A stretch of DNA of 64,000 bases from Chloroflexota bacterium (GCA_021414245.1 JAIOOU010000016.1:103931-167930), one strand, 5' to 3'; numbered from the stretch's first letter, positions 1-10,034 are shown. Notes: generated by a model not told the origin, from the letters alone. Made by a program: numbers and translations.

Positions 1-1425
1 AGCCAGGATGATGGTTGCAAGGAATGCGACCATTGCCAGTGCAATGTAGTAGCGCTCATCTACATAATCGGCTCCCGGAAAATAGGGCTGCAATCTCTTT
101 GAAAAATGAAACAGGGTCTCTGAGGCCGGCTTCCAGGCATTAAAAGGTCCCTGGGAGGCAATGCCAAAAAAAGAATACCAATCACCGGCTGGACGCTCGT
201 AGGCGGTGCTGATAATTGAACCCCACCACCGTTTAATTTGGCCGCTGACCGGCATGGCTGTGCCAAATGCGATCCTATTAAAAGCCATATACAATAGTAA
301 CGCACCGCCAACTATGCCAAAATAAACGAGGCCATCGTTAAGCCATTTTTTCCAGTTTATTTTCAGTTCTTCAAGAGGAGTATCTGGAATACCGGCTCTT
401 CCTCTTGCGAACCAAAATGCAGCTGTCCTGAGCGCAAGAAGAAAAACCAGGCATATGATCCAATCGGTGAGAAATGAGCTTCGGGGGAAGCTTTTTCCCA
501 GGCCAGCCCTTTCAAGGACCAGATAAATTACAGTGAGTATGACTGTGCCTGTGCTGAGGCCCAGCACGGCTGATCTGACTGTTTTCCAAAAAGGACGGTT
601 TCCCGGATTTTGAAATCCGCCAAAGAAGTATAGACAGGTAATTTTAATGACAAGGGAAATGATGGCCGCCCCGACTGCCGGTCCAGAATAGTAACTGTTG
701 TAGGCTTCAATTCCCGACCGGAGCACCACGGCTGATGTCATGGATGCGAAGATCACGATGATATCCAGGGGTAGGAGAAACCGGATCGAGGACCTTCGAA
801 AGACCAGCCACAGACCGATCATAACCACCAGGAATACCAGGTCGAGTCGGCTGAACATTACCAGTACACCCATAAGCGCCAGTGCGGCAATCTGCCGGTT
901 TGAAACCGTGGTTTTGCGCCATTCCTTTTCAAACTGGGAAAGTTTCCAAATTGCCAGCATGATCGTGAATCCAGCCAGAGGGGTTTCCAGGCCGAATTCG
1001 TACACCACTGAGTGGATATACAGATTAAATGCCCAGTAGGCAGCTGCCAAAATTGCCACTTCCTTCGAAAGGTTGTTCTTTATCAGCCGGTAGATGATGA
1101 TGGCGGTGGCGGCATTGAGTCCGGCCATGACCATGAGCATAATTCGCAGGGGAAGGATCAGGTCGAAGCGGGCGAGAAAGAAAACCGGAATGCAGACGAT
1201 CATCCACAAGGGGTGATAGCCGTTGGTGGCATTGATGCCGTCAAAAGTGCTGCCCATCCCCTGCGTGATGTTCTGGGCGACCTTGAAGTAATAATAAGCG
1301 TCATCCCGGGAAAACCACGAATTCGGGAAATTGTGTGCGTCTGAAAAGGCCGCATACAGGTGAATGCCAAGGATGGCCGAGATCAATGCGATCTCAAACA
1401 GGGAAAAGCGTTTTAATAATTTCAT
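1..1425 (-). CDS. GT-C type multi-pass membrane glycosyltransferase-like protein, C-terminus cut by window edge
   Basis: The frame is open for 475 codons from ATG 1423-1425 to the first base of the window, so the gene is partial. I translated it by hand. After a short N-terminal membrane segment comes an extracytoplasmic Asp-Asp motif (SRDDAYYYFKVAQN) and then TFDGINATNGYHPLW, a pattern common in lipid-linked-sugar GT-C transferases. About ten hydrophobic segments follow. The start directly abuts the TAG stop of the upstream dehydrogenase gene (1426), so the two are probably translated together. The sugar donor and acceptor cannot be named. Role in surface glycan synthesis is inferred from fold type and from the YfhO-like gene in the same set. 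Confidence 0.8.
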   Translation of the reverse strand, partial: MKLLKRFSLFEIALISAILGIHLYAAFSDAHNFPNSWFSRDDAYYYFKVAQNITQGMGSTFDGINATNGYHPLWMIVCIPVFFLARFDLILPLRIMLMVMAGLNAATAIIIYRLIKNNLSKEVAILAAAYWAFNLYIHSVVYEFGLETPLAGFTIMLAIWKLSQFEKEWRKTTVSNRQIAALALMGVLVMFSRLDLVFLVVMIGLWLVFRRSSIRFLLPLDIIVIFASMTSAVVLRSGIEAYNSYYSGPAVGAAIISLVIKITCLYFFGGFQNPGNRPFWKTVRSAVLGLSTGTVILTVIYLVLERAGLGKSFPRSSFLTDWIICLVFLLALRTAAFWFARGRAGIPDTPLEELKINWKKWLNDGLVYFGIVGGALLLYMAFNRIAFGTAMPVSGQIKRWWGSIISTAYERPAGDWYSFFGIASQGPFNAWKPASETLFHFSKRLQPYFPGADYVDERYYIALAMVAFLATIILA

Positions 1426-2457
1426 CTAAGAAATATCGAGTGTTATCTTTCCAAAATTCTCGCCTTTCCATAATCGATCCTGGGCTGAGGCGGCTTCTTT
1501 GAGGGGGAATGTCTTGTCTATGATTGGCTTTAAGGCTCCTGCAACCACCAGAGCCATCACTTCGGTGAAGTCGGCAAGCGTGCTCATGGTCGAGCCGATG
1601 ATCGAAAGATGCTTTGCGAATATATAGCGATTGTCTATTTCAAATCGGGGTGCACCGCTGTTGCCGACAGTCAGCAGACGGCCGCCTTTGCGGAGAGCGC
1701 GCAGGCTGAGCGGAAATGTCGTGCCTACATTATCCACGATCACGTCGGCTCCTCGCTTGTTGGTTGTATTGTAGATCGCCCTGGCCCAATCGGGTTCTAT
1801 AGACCTGTCAATGAGGATGTCCGCGCCCAAAGCTTCAGCCAATTGTAGTTTTTTTGCACCTGACCCGACAACTATAACATGCAAGCCAATATATTTTGCC
1901 ACCTGGATGCAGGCTGTGTTTACTCCTCCGCCCGCGCCGACAATGGCGATGGTCTCGCCGGCCTTGACTTCCCCGCGCTTGACCATTGAATGCCAGGCGG
2001 TCTGATAAACCAGAGCTGCTGCAGCCGATTGATGAGGGTCAAAGCCGGGCGGTAATTTATAAAGCTGCGGAACAGGCAGGCTTATAAATTCGGCATAGGT
2101 CCCGCGGATTGTTTCACCGAGTAGATGCCAGTTTCGGCAGAGATTGTCCCGTCCATTTACGCATTCTTCGCAGTTTCCACAGCCAAGGTTTGCATTGATT
2201 GCCACATGATCACCCACGGCCAGCGTTGAAACCCCCGCACCGAGGGCAGTCACCTCTCCCGCGCCATCCGCCCCATTAATGTGGGGCATTGCGAGATTTA
2301 ATCCCGGCCAGCCATTCCGGACCATGACGTCCATTCGATTCAATGCCGCTGCGCGAAGCCGTATCAGGACTTCGCCGGCTTTTGGTTCTGGCGTTGGGAA
2401 TTCCGAGTACTCCAGAACCTCAGGCCCCCCGTGTTTGTAAAATAAAACTGATTTCAT
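1426..2457 (-). CDS. Zinc-type alcohol dehydrogenase/quinone oxidoreductase family protein
   Basis: MDR-superfamily NAD(P)-dependent oxidoreductase of 343 residues. The N-terminal GroES-like domain carries a structural zinc loop (Cys93, Cys96, Cys99, Cys107; C-x2-C-x2-C-x7-C). A Rossmann Gly motif sits near residues 174-179. The usual catalytic-zinc Cys of alcohol dehydrogenases is not evident (LNRMDVMVRNG in its place), so the protein resembles quinone-oxidoreductase-like members and its substrate is unknown. An upstream in-frame extension to 2664 exists, but ATG 2457 is preferred: it starts with the family sequence MKSVLF and overlaps the upstream stop by four bases (ATGA), typical of translational coupling. 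Confidence 0.88.
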   Translation of the reverse strand: MKSVLFYKHGGPEVLEYSEFPTPEPKAGEVLIRLRAAALNRMDVMVRNGWPGLNLAMPHINGADGAGEVTALGAGVSTLAVGDHVAINANLGCGNCEECVNGRDNLCRNWHLLGETIRGTYAEFISLPVPQLYKLPPGFDPHQSAAAALVYQTAWHSMVKRGEVKAGETIAIVGAGGGVNTACIQVAKYIGLHVIVVGSGAKKLQLAEALGADILIDRSIEPDWARAIYNTTNKRGADVIVDNVGTTFPLSLRALRKGGRLLTVGNSGAPRFEIDNRYIFAKHLSIIGSTMSTLADFTEVMALVVAGALKPIIDKTFPLKEAASAQDRLWKGENFGKITLDIS

Positions 2458-4541
2458 GGATTTATCCCTTTTTGCACTGGAAGGCGCAGAATGGCGATAC
2501 TTACGAAACAACCAACGACAAATAAACCCACGCCCATTGGAGCATCCCACGGATTGTACCGAAAAGTAAAGTGATGAAGGCCTGAAGGTGCATGGACCTC
2601 CAGTCTCTGCTTCCCGAAGAGTGGGGTGCGTATTCCGTCCAGCCTGGCCTGCCAGCCGCTCCAATAATTTTCCTGAACGATTAAAGTCCCTGTTCTTGAG
2701 GAATTACAAGTCACATCAATGTGTCCGCCTGAGCCCGTGGCTGTACACGGTTCCATGCCTTTGGAAGTGAGGATCCCGGCATAGGGATGGTTTCCAAGTG
2801 AAAAAAAAGAAAATCCAAATGCATTTCCGGTTTTCCTGACATCACCGGGAGGGGATCCGGACCGGGTGGCATACCGCACCGCTGACGGGATTTCGTGTCC
2901 CCTCCAGTTCCAGGTCAGAATGCCCGGGGATATTTTCATGCCCATGGATATCGCCGGCGCAATAAAAGCATGCTCTCCAAAGGGGGGCTCCACCCATTGC
3001 AGATCGTTTGTTCTTAGTATTTCCAGCGTTTTGTAAATATAGGTTGGGATGTGCGTGGTGCCGATCCATCCCTGTGAGAACTGATAGCAGTTCTGAATAT
3101 TTTGGATTAATGGAATCAAGAAAAGGATAGGGATCAGAGGTTTCCATCGAGACCGGAGAAAGGGAAAAGAATCACGAGCTTGCAGAGTTTCTGCGAGGAG
3201 TTTTTCCAGCCCATAGGCGGATAATCCGAGGATCATGGGAATTGCCAGGCCTGCGATCTGCGGCGAATGTCTCACTCCGGAGACTTGTGGAAGAATGGGA
3301 TAAATAAATTTTAATAGGATCGCACTTCCGACAAGAAATTCCGTCACTGCTCCCCAAAAAAGGAAGTTGATAAATGCTCGGTCTTTTTGCACGAACTTGT
3401 TCAACGCAAAAATTGCGAGCACGACCGGCACCCATCCAATGTAGAGCGAATACAAATATGGATAGGGTAATTTGCCAAGCAAATTGCTTCGGAAGAATAC
3501 GGGGTCATCAATGACCAGGTTAAGGATGAAATATTGAATGGGTTGTGCAGAGAGGAATTTGGGGTCTGTTTCCTTGACGATATTTGGGCCAAAGTGGATC
3601 AGGGGAATTAGAAGAGGGGCGGCTAGCAGAAGTGCAATTACGAGGGCAAGAAGGTAATTTTTCCAGATGACGGCTGCATGGGTTTGCTTGAAGATCAGAA
3701 AATACGCCGCCATTGGGATGATGGCGATCAGTCCGACTTGAATATACCCCTGGCCGGACACGATTGCGGATGCTGTAATGATCCCCAGTAGCACAGCATC
3801 CCGGCGTTCATTTGTGCGCCCAAGGCGAAGGAAGGCCGCAAAAACAAGACTGGTCATTGCCGTGGCGAGAACCACACCATAAACACCCAGCTCCATTCTG
3901 CTGGCGAGATGCCCACCCGCGATTGCAATAAATGAACTCCACATTCTGGGAATCCAGCTCAAACTTAATTCCCGCGCGATCCACCATTGGGCGATCCCTG
4001 CAAACCAGAAGGAAAGAAGCAGACTGACTTTTGCTCCGTTGATGACTCCCCAGATCAAAGTGGTAATGATGACGATTGGATGAAGCATGCTGCCTTGAAT
4101 ATCCGCAAATGCAGGATATCCGCCGCGTTGGAATCCATTCCACAAGGCACAGGACCCGCACTTGGCCGCCTGGGTCCATAAAAAATTAGCCTGGATCGTG
4201 GAGCCGAATTCCCTGCCGGTTGGAATGACGAGAGGATTCATGTTCAGGTAATCCCTGCCCAGCCAGAGGGCCCACAAAGCCAGAACGGCAAGCTCAATTG
4301 TGGTTTGCAGCCCTGTTTGGAATTTCCGGTTTGTGAACGCACTGATCAACAACCGGGTCAGCGGGTTGGCTTCATCACTCAGGAAAGCTTGTTTAAGGAT
4401 GTGTAATTTTCCCGACTCGCCATTTGAGGTTTTCCGGTCGCGGGTCAGTGCCCGGTATTTTTTCCAGCCTGATATTAATGTGAAATCCAGGGCAAGCGCG
4501 ATGAGGAGCAGGATAATCAGGAGGACGACTGCGGCAGTCAT
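2454..4541 (-). CDS. YfhO-like multi-pass membrane protein (GT-C fold)
   Basis: A 695-residue integral membrane protein. It has one N-terminal helix, a charged cytoplasmic loop (residues about 25-65), then roughly eleven hydrophobic helices. A C-terminal extracytoplasmic beta domain (about residues 590-670) contains YWSGWQARLDG and ends in a final membrane helix. That C-terminal Gly-Trp plus Asp-Gly pattern is typical of YfhO-family proteins, which help glycosylate cell-surface polymers. It starts three bases after the acyl-CoA dehydrogenase stop and overlaps the next gene by four bases, so it is the second gene of a four-gene coupled set. Specific substrate unknown. Confidence 0.75.
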   Translation of the reverse strand: MTAAVVLLIILLLIALALDFTLISGWKKYRALTRDRKTSNGESGKLHILKQAFLSDEANPLTRLLISAFTNRKFQTGLQTTIELAVLALWALWLGRDYLNMNPLVIPTGREFGSTIQANFLWTQAAKCGSCALWNGFQRGGYPAFADIQGSMLHPIVIITTLIWGVINGAKVSLLLSFWFAGIAQWWIARELSLSWIPRMWSSFIAIAGGHLASRMELGVYGVVLATAMTSLVFAAFLRLGRTNERRDAVLLGIITASAIVSGQGYIQVGLIAIIPMAAYFLIFKQTHAAVIWKNYLLALVIALLLAAPLLIPLIHFGPNIVKETDPKFLSAQPIQYFILNLVIDDPVFFRSNLLGKLPYPYLYSLYIGWVPVVLAIFALNKFVQKDRAFINFLFWGAVTEFLVGSAILLKFIYPILPQVSGVRHSPQIAGLAIPMILGLSAYGLEKLLAETLQARDSFPFLRSRWKPLIPILFLIPLIQNIQNCYQFSQGWIGTTHIPTYIYKTLEILRTNDLQWVEPPFGEHAFIAPAISMGMKISPGILTWNWRGHEIPSAVRYATRSGSPPGDVRKTGNAFGFSFFSLGNHPYAGILTSKGMEPCTATGSGGHIDVTCNSSRTGTLIVQENYWSGWQARLDGIRTPLFGKQRLEVHAPSGLHHFTFRYNPWDAPMGVGLFVVGCFVSIAILRLPVQKGINP

Positions 4542-4544
4542 CGG

Positions 4545-5714
4545 TTAGCGAAGACCGAGTTCCGAACGGCTGATCACAAGTCTTTGGATCTCACTGGTCC
4601 CTTCGTAGATTTCGGTGATCTTTGCATCCCGAAAATAGCGCTCTACAGGCAGTTCCTTGCTATAGCCCATTCCGCCGTGGATTTGTACAGCCTGGTGGGT
4701 CACATACATGGCTGTCTCGGAGGCGAACAACTTTGCCATCGAGGCTTCAAGCGAATACCGGTCACCAGTGAGTTTGGATTTCTCCTTTGCGATGGCCGCA
4801 TTGTAGATCAGCAGACGGGAGGCCTCGATCCGGGTTTTCATGTCAGCGATCTTAAATCCTGTTCCCTGGAAGGCCCCGATGGGCTGACCAAATGATTCAC
4901 GCTGGGCGGCGTACTGGCGTGCCGCTTCGTAGGCGGCTTCGGCAATTCCGAGAGCCTGTGTCGCGATTCCGATTCGACCTGCATCCAGGACGGTCATGGC
5001 GATTTTAAAGCCTTCCCCCTCGGCGCCCAATCTGTTTTCTGCAGGAATCCGGCAATTTTCAAATATCAATTCGCTTGTGGCAGAGGCACGGATGCCCAGC
5101 TTTGGTTCCTTTTTCCCTCGTGTTAATCCGGGAGTATTGCCCTCCACCAAAAAGGCACTGACACCTTTTTGTTTCTTTTCCGGATTTGTCATCATGAAAA
5201 CGACGAAATAACTTGCCACCGGGCCGCTCGTGACCCATGATTTGCGTCCGTTTAAGACGTAGAAATCCCCGTCGCGCGTTGCCAGGCTTCGAATCGCGCC
5301 GGCATCGGAGCCGCTTTGGGGTTCCGTGAGGGAGTAGGCTCCGATGGCCTGGCCGCTTGCTATTGGCGTGACGAATTTCCTTCTCTGTTCTTCCGTCCCG
5401 AATTTCAGAATCCCATGGCAGTACAGTGAATTATTCACAGACATGATCACGCCATGCGATGCATCGACTTTGCAGATCTCCTCAAGTGCAAGTACGTATG
5501 CGAGCGCATCCATGCCGGCGCCGCCGTATTCTTCCGGTATTTCTATTCCCATAAAACCCAATTCGCCCATCTTTTTCATGGTTTTGTGGGGAAATTCTCC
5601 GCTTTCGTCGAGTTCGGCCGCAATTGGGGCGATCTCCTTTTGGGCGAAATCCCTTGCAGCATCGCGCAGCATTTTGTGTTCACTCGAAAGAGGGTGGATC
5701 GGAAGATCTGTCAT
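4545..5714 (-). CDS. Acyl-CoA dehydrogenase
   Basis: A 389-residue FAD-dependent acyl-CoA dehydrogenase of the short/medium-chain type, catalysing alpha,beta-desaturation of an acyl-CoA with electrons passed to ETF. The FAD-contact segment AYSLTEPQSGSDAG and the C-terminal [10 protein letters not shown] are present, the latter containing the presumed catalytic Glu near residue 371. A GGAG ribosome site lies nine bases upstream of the start. It is the first gene of a leftward set that continues into membrane glycosyltransferase genes, an odd functional mix. A second acyl-CoA dehydrogenase lies at 14496-15647. Substrate chain length cannot be read from sequence. Confidence 0.93.
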   Translation of the reverse strand: MTDLPIHPLSSEHKMLRDAARDFAQKEIAPIAAELDESGEFPHKTMKKMGELGFMGIEIPEEYGGAGMDALAYVLALEEICKVDASHGVIMSVNNSLYCHGILKFGTEEQRRKFVTPIASGQAIGAYSLTEPQSGSDAGAIRSLATRDGDFYVLNGRKSWVTSGPVASYFVVFMMTNPEKKQKGVSAFLVEGNTPGLTRGKKEPKLGIRASATSELIFENCRIPAENRLGAEGEGFKIAMTVLDAGRIGIATQALGIAEAAYEAARQYAAQRESFGQPIGAFQGTGFKIADMKTRIEASRLLIYNAAIAKEKSKLTGDRYSLEASMAKLFASETAMYVTHQAVQIHGGMGYSKELPVERYFRDAKITEIYEGTSEIQRLVISRSELGLR

Positions 5715-5801
5715 GAAATCAGCTCCAGAAAGGAATTTTTTCCGTATTATACCGCCAGGTCCCTTCGGGAGCGGTGAATTGTCCTAATCGGAAAATGGCA
5801 A

Positions 5802-5829
5802 TTGACTTCCTGTTGTCGTTCAATATAAT
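5802..5829 (+). promoter_or_regulatory. Predicted sigma-70 type promoter for the polyamine ABC operon
   Basis: TTGACT (5802-5807) and TATAAT (5824-5829) are separated by 16 bases, about 130 bases upstream of the potD-like start. The 5830-5961 leader is AT-rich, and I see no riboswitch in it. Confidence 0.6.
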
Positions 5830-5961
5830 TAAAAATCGAGATAGCCTGCCCGTTTTAAGGGAAAATGGCTTATTATGTTTCCTGGAAGGAGGTTGGCGGG
5901 AATATATTTGATTTTGTCCAAGAAGTTTGAGAAAATTAAAAACCAACAAGGAGAGAGAGTA

Positions 5962-7185
5962 ATGAAAAAAATCGCTTTGAATTTGCTGGTGCTGCTCGTT
6001 TTGGCAAGCTTTGTCCTGTCAGCTTGCGGGGGAGCGGCGGCTACAGAAGCTCCTGCCGCAACAGATGCCCCGGCTGCCACGGAAGCTCCTGCGGCCACCG
6101 GGGCACCCTCTGCAGGGGGCGGCGAAGGTGAAGTTGCGATCGTTGCCTGGCCAGGCTATATTGAGCGCGGCGCGAACGACCCTGCCTATGACTGGGTCAC
6201 TGCCTTTGAGACCGAGACCGGTTGTAAGGTGACCGTAAAGGATGCCGCTACTTCTGATGAAATGGTACAGTTGATCAACAGCGGCGGCTTTGATCTGGTA
6301 ACAGCCTCCGGTGACGCCAGCCTGCGCCTCATTTACGGTGAATCTGTCCAGGAAATCGACACCAGCAAGATCCCTTCGTACAACACCATCGATGAGCGCC
6401 TCCAAAACGCCCCTTGGCACACTGTCGATGGCAAGCATTATGGTGTTTCCTACCAATGGGGTCCCAACGTTTTGATGTATAACACCGATGTCTTCCCTGA
6501 GGCCCCGACCTCATGGAATGTGGTTTTTGAAGAACAGACTTTATCAGATGGCAAATCAAATAAGGATCGTGTTCAGGCATACTCCGGCCCCATTTACATT
6601 GCCGACGCGGCTCTGTATCTGATGGCACACAATCCTGAATTGGGTATTACCGACCCTTATGAATTGAATGAAGCCCAGTTTGCCGCCGCCTTGGAACTCC
6701 TTTCTGCCCAGCGTCAAATTGCCTCCAAATATTGGGGTGATTATCTTGTTCAGGTTGAGGATTTTAAGACGGAAGGTTTTGTTGCGGCTCCCTCATGGCC
6801 TCTTCAGGTTAACTTATTGCAGGCAGATGGCGCACCCATTGCCAGCGTAATCCCCTCGGAAGGCGCAACAGGCTGGGCCGATACGACCATGATGGCTGCG
6901 AATGCTCCTCATCCGGAGTGCGCATATCTCTGGTTGGAACACTCCCTGAATCCGAAAGTGCAGGGTGACGTGGCTGCCTGGTTCGGATCGAATCCATCCG
7001 TACCTTCCGCCTGCGACGGCGCCAGCGAATTGTTTACCGCGGACGGTTGCAAGATCAATGGATACGACTCTTTTGACAAGATTTATTTCTGGAAGACTCC
7101 CATTGCCGCCTGCGGAAATGGACAGAGCGATTGTGTGACGTATGATCGCTGGACGGAAGAGTTCACAAAGATCGTCGGACAGTAG
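5962..7185 (+). CDS. potD: Polyamine-type ABC transporter substrate-binding lipoprotein
   Basis: Extracytoplasmic solute-binding protein of 407 residues, probably for spermidine/putrescine. It has a lipoprotein signal with lipobox LSAC (lipidated Cys22), then a low-complexity tether of repeated AATEAP units (about residues 24-48), then a periplasmic-binding fold resembling PotD/PotF (QWGPNVLMYNTDVFP). ATG 5962 is chosen over an in-frame ATG at 5875 because a strong AAGGAGAG lies just upstream and the signal peptide begins there. The next three genes encode the ATPase and two permeases. Ligand identity is inferred from the PotABCD-like operon; other small cations remain possible. Confidence 0.88.
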   Translation: MKKIALNLLVLLVLASFVLSACGGAAATEAPAATDAPAATEAPAATGAPSAGGGEGEVAIVAWPGYIERGANDPAYDWVTAFETETGCKVTVKDAATSDEMVQLINSGGFDLVTASGDASLRLIYGESVQEIDTSKIPSYNTIDERLQNAPWHTVDGKHYGVSYQWGPNVLMYNTDVFPEAPTSWNVVFEEQTLSDGKSNKDRVQAYSGPIYIADAALYLMAHNPELGITDPYELNEAQFAAALELLSAQRQIASKYWGDYLVQVEDFKTEGFVAAPSWPLQVNLLQADGAPIASVIPSEGATGWADTTMMAANAPHPECAYLWLEHSLNPKVQGDVAAWFGSNPSVPSACDGASELFTADGCKINGYDSFDKIYFWKTPIAACGNGQSDCVTYDRWTEEFTKIVGQ

Positions 7186-7202
7186 TTCGTGAAATTTCAA
7201 TT

Positions 7203-7230
7203 CCCGCCGCGCCTGAAAAGGCGCGGCGGG
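7203..7230 (+). terminator. Intra-operon GC-rich hairpin without T-tract
   Basis: A perfect 12-base-pair stem (CCCGCCGCGCCT / AGGCGCGGCGGG) with loop GAAA lies between the binding-protein gene and the ATPase gene. No run of T follows, so it is more likely a 3'-end stabiliser or partial attenuator that keeps binding-protein mRNA in excess than a full terminator. Confidence 0.7.
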
Positions 7231-7251
7231 TACGAATCGTGAAGGTGCAGG

Positions 7252-8307
7252 ATGAGTGACGATAAGGCTATCGAGTTTAGAAATGTCAGCCGGACATTTC
7301 CCGTCAAACAGGATAATTTGATTGGGGAAGTCAAGGCGGTGGACAATGTCTCCCTTGAAATTCACAATGGGGAGTTTTTTTCCCTTCTTGGGCCTTCCGG
7401 TTCCGGCAAGACCACCAGTCTGCGGATGATCGCGGGTTTTGACCGGCCCACTTCTGGTCAGATCCTGCTGTATGGGCAGGACGTATCCAACCTTCCACCT
7501 TATGAAAGGGATGTAAATACGGTATTTCAGGATTACGCCCTGTTCCCGCATATGACTGTGGGTGAAAATGTCGGTTACGGTTTAATGATTAAAAAGATCG
7601 CCAGGAGTGAGCGGGAAAAGCGGGTGGACGAAATGCTTGATCTTGTTCAGCTCCTGGGGTTTTCCGGACGCAAGCCGGCCCAGCTTTCCGGTGGACAGCG
7701 CCAGCGCGTCGCACTTGCCCGTGCCCTGATCAATCATCCCAAGGTTCTGCTGCTGGACGAACCGCTCGGCGCGCTCGATCTGAAATTGCGCCAGCAGATG
7801 CAGATCGAACTCAAAGCCATTCAAAAAAGAGTTGGAATTACTTTTATTTTTGTCACACACGATCAGGAGGAAGCCCTGACCATGAGCGACCGGATCGCAG
7901 TTTTTAATCAGGGCAGGATTGAACAGATCGGTTCGCCGGCCGAAATTTATGAACATCCCCTTACACAATTCGTAGCCGGTTTCGTCGGGGTTTCCAACTT
8001 GATTTCCGGGGATACAGCCAGACGGATCACCGGATCGGATGTGCAGTTTTCGATTCGACCCGAGAAGATTCATCTTGACGCAATGGATGGCAGGCCTGAC
8101 CCCGAAACCTTCAGCGCCGAGGGTAAAGTCCGGGATGTGATCTACCTTGGATTGTATACACGTTATTTGGTGGATTTGAACGGCGGCGGCGACCTTGTGG
8201 TTGTCGAGCAAAACCTGAAAACGACTTCCATGGATGTCATGAAGGCAAAGGGGCAGAATGTCCGCCTCTCCTGGAAAAAAGAGCACGCAAGTTACCTGGG
8301 AGGCTAG
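7252..8307 (+). CDS. potA: Polyamine-type ABC transporter ATP-binding protein
   Basis: A 351-residue ABC ATPase with Walker A GPSGSGKT (47-54), signature LSGGQ (145-149), Walker B VLLLDE (165-170) and H-loop VTHD. A C-terminal TOBE-type beta domain (about 270-351) is typical of PotA/MalK-type importer ATPases. It powers uptake through the two permeases encoded next. It starts 66 bases after potD, beyond a hairpin. The stop is one base before the start of the next gene. Confidence 0.93.
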   Translation: MSDDKAIEFRNVSRTFPVKQDNLIGEVKAVDNVSLEIHNGEFFSLLGPSGSGKTTSLRMIAGFDRPTSGQILLYGQDVSNLPPYERDVNTVFQDYALFPHMTVGENVGYGLMIKKIARSEREKRVDEMLDLVQLLGFSGRKPAQLSGGQRQRVALARALINHPKVLLLDEPLGALDLKLRQQMQIELKAIQKRVGITFIFVTHDQEEALTMSDRIAVFNQGRIEQIGSPAEIYEHPLTQFVAGFVGVSNLISGDTARRITGSDVQFSIRPEKIHLDAMDGRPDPETFSAEGKVRDVIYLGLYTRYLVDLNGGGDLVVVEQNLKTTSMDVMKAKGQNVRLSWKKEHASYLGG

Positions 8308-8308
8308 G

Positions 8309-9214
8309 ATGTTAAATCGTCTCTCCACATATTTTTATTTGCGCCCAAGGGTTGTTCTTGCCCTTTTATTACTGCCACCCCTTTTGTGGTTTTTGGTCGT
8401 GTATATCGGTTCGTTGATCACCATGCTGATCAACAGTTTTTTCTATCTGGATGGATTTACAGGCAAGGTCATTCACGAATTTACCCTGGCAACATACGCA
8501 AAACTTCTGGATCCAACAAATCTGCAGATATTCAGGCGGACAACTTTGATGGCTGCCTGTGTGACAGTTGCCTGCGTGGTCATTGCTTTTCCCTTGGCTT
8601 ATTTTATGGCCAGGTTTGCCTCTCCGCGCATGAGAACCTTGTTGTATCTTGCGGTGACCCTGCCGCTTTGGTCGAGTTACGTGGTGCGGGTGTATTCATG
8701 GAAATTGATTCTCGCCCAGGAAGGCATTATTTCCTGGTTTTCCAGGCTGATTCACATTGACTGGCTGCTTGACCTGTACCTGAAACTGCCCGGAATTGGG
8801 GGACCGTCCCTTTCCGTATCTGCGACCGGCATTTTTCTTGTTTTTGTTTACATCTGGCTTCCCTATATGATCATTCCGATTCAGACCGCCCTTGAGCGGG
8901 TGCCAAAATCTCTGCTCGAGGCATCCAGTGACCTTGGCGCAAGCCCCTCCCAGACCTTTCGGACAGTCTTGCTGCCTTTGGCGTTCCCGGGTGTGATTGC
9001 TGGCTCCATTTTCACCTTTTCCCTGACCTTGGGTGATTTCATTGTTCCGCAGCTCTTCGGAAATTCAAGTTATTACATTGGAAAGGCCGTACTTGTGTAT
9101 CAAGGCACCGCGGGAAACATCCCTCTCGCCGCCGCATTTACAATGGGGCCGATTGTCATTATGGTTGTTTATTTGTTGATTGCTCGAAGATTGGGAGCTT
9201 TCGATGCCCTCTAA
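8309..9214 (+). CDS. potB: Polyamine-type ABC transporter permease (PotB-like)
   Basis: A 301-residue inner-membrane permease with about six helices and the EAA loop (EASSDLGASPSQTFRTVLLP) that docks on the ATPase. Start at ATG 8309, one base after the potA stop, with GGGAGG overlapping the end of potA as ribosome site; the longer frame from 8258 lies inside potA. It is expected to form a heterodimer with the following permease. Confidence 0.92.
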   Translation: MLNRLSTYFYLRPRVVLALLLLPPLLWFLVVYIGSLITMLINSFFYLDGFTGKVIHEFTLATYAKLLDPTNLQIFRRTTLMAACVTVACVVIAFPLAYFMARFASPRMRTLLYLAVTLPLWSSYVVRVYSWKLILAQEGIISWFSRLIHIDWLLDLYLKLPGIGGPSLSVSATGIFLVFVYIWLPYMIIPIQTALERVPKSLLEASSDLGASPSQTFRTVLLPLAFPGVIAGSIFTFSLTLGDFIVPQLFGNSSYYIGKAVLVYQGTAGNIPLAAAFTMGPIVIMVVYLLIARRLGAFDAL

Positions 9215-10034
9215 AATTCCCGCCCAACCATCCGGAGAACGTGCCTCATGGGGTTTGAAATTGGGAGCTTTTGGCGCGATTCTATTCCTTCACATTCCCA
9301 TGTGGCTGATCTTTTTATATGCTTTTACGACGGACGAATCGGCCTATACATTTCCCCCGCCGGGATTAACCCTCAAGTGGATCCCACAGGCGATCGCCAA
9401 CACTGCCATGCAGGATGCCTTGTTCCTTACCATACGGGTTGCGGCACTTGCCACGGCCGCCGCTTTGGTCCTGGGAACGCTCGCGGCGGCTGCAGTTTAT
9501 CGTCATGATTTCTTTGGCAAAGAAGCGATCTCCTTTATGCTGATCCTGCCCCTTGCATTGCCGGGCATTGTGACCGGTATCGCCATGCGCTCGGCCATCA
9601 GCCTCATGCACATCCCCTTCACATTCTGGACCATTGTGATCGGTCACGCCACTTTTTGTGTGGTGGTGGTCTACAACAATGTCCTTGCCCGCTTCCGGCG
9701 CTCAAGCAATTCCATGATCGAGGCTTCCATGGACCTGGGTGCGAATTCATTTCAAACCTTTTGGAATATCGTACTGCCCAATATTGGCACAGCGTTGCTG
9801 GCCGGAGCCATTCTGGCATTCTCCCTTTCCTTTGATGAGGTCATCGTCACCACCTTCACCGCTGGAAACCAGCAAACCCTGCCGATCTGGATCTTCAGTC
9901 AGATGTTGAAGCCTCGCAACCGCCCAATCACGAATGTAACAGCCATGTTGGTTGTGTTGATCACGGCCCTGCCTATTCTGTTTGCCCAGCGCATTACGGC
10001 CGGTCATTCTGATTCCGAGGGTGGCAGCAAGTAA
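9204..10034 (+). CDS. potC: Polyamine-type ABC transporter permease (PotC-like)
   Basis: A 276-residue permease with about six helices and an EAA loop (EASMDLGANSFQTFWNIVLP). The ATG at 9204 overlaps the end of potB by 11 bases and has GGGAG six bases upstream. An in-frame TTG at 9180 is less likely. Last gene of the transporter operon, followed by a strong terminator. Confidence 0.92.
   Translation: MPSKIPAQPSGERASWGLKLGAFGAILFLHIPMWLIFLYAFTTDESAYTFPPPGLTLKWIPQAIANTAMQDALFLTIRVAALATAAALVLGTLAAAAVYRHDFFGKEAISFMLILPLALPGIVTGIAMRSAISLMHIPFTFWTIVIGHATFCVVVVYNNVLARFRRSSNSMIEASMDLGANSFQTFWNIVLPNIGTALLAGAILAFSLSFDEVIVTTFTAGNQQTLPIWIFSQMLKPRNRPITNVTAMLVVLITALPILFAQRITAGHSDSEGGSK

Noticed and set aside
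6030..6115. GCC/GCT-rich repeat as a microsatellite
   Set aside because: It encodes the AATEAP linker of a lipoprotein, in frame.
9190..9275. Repeated ATTGGGAGCTTT in the potB-potC overlap
   Set aside because: Two short copies inside coding sequence in different frames; likely chance.
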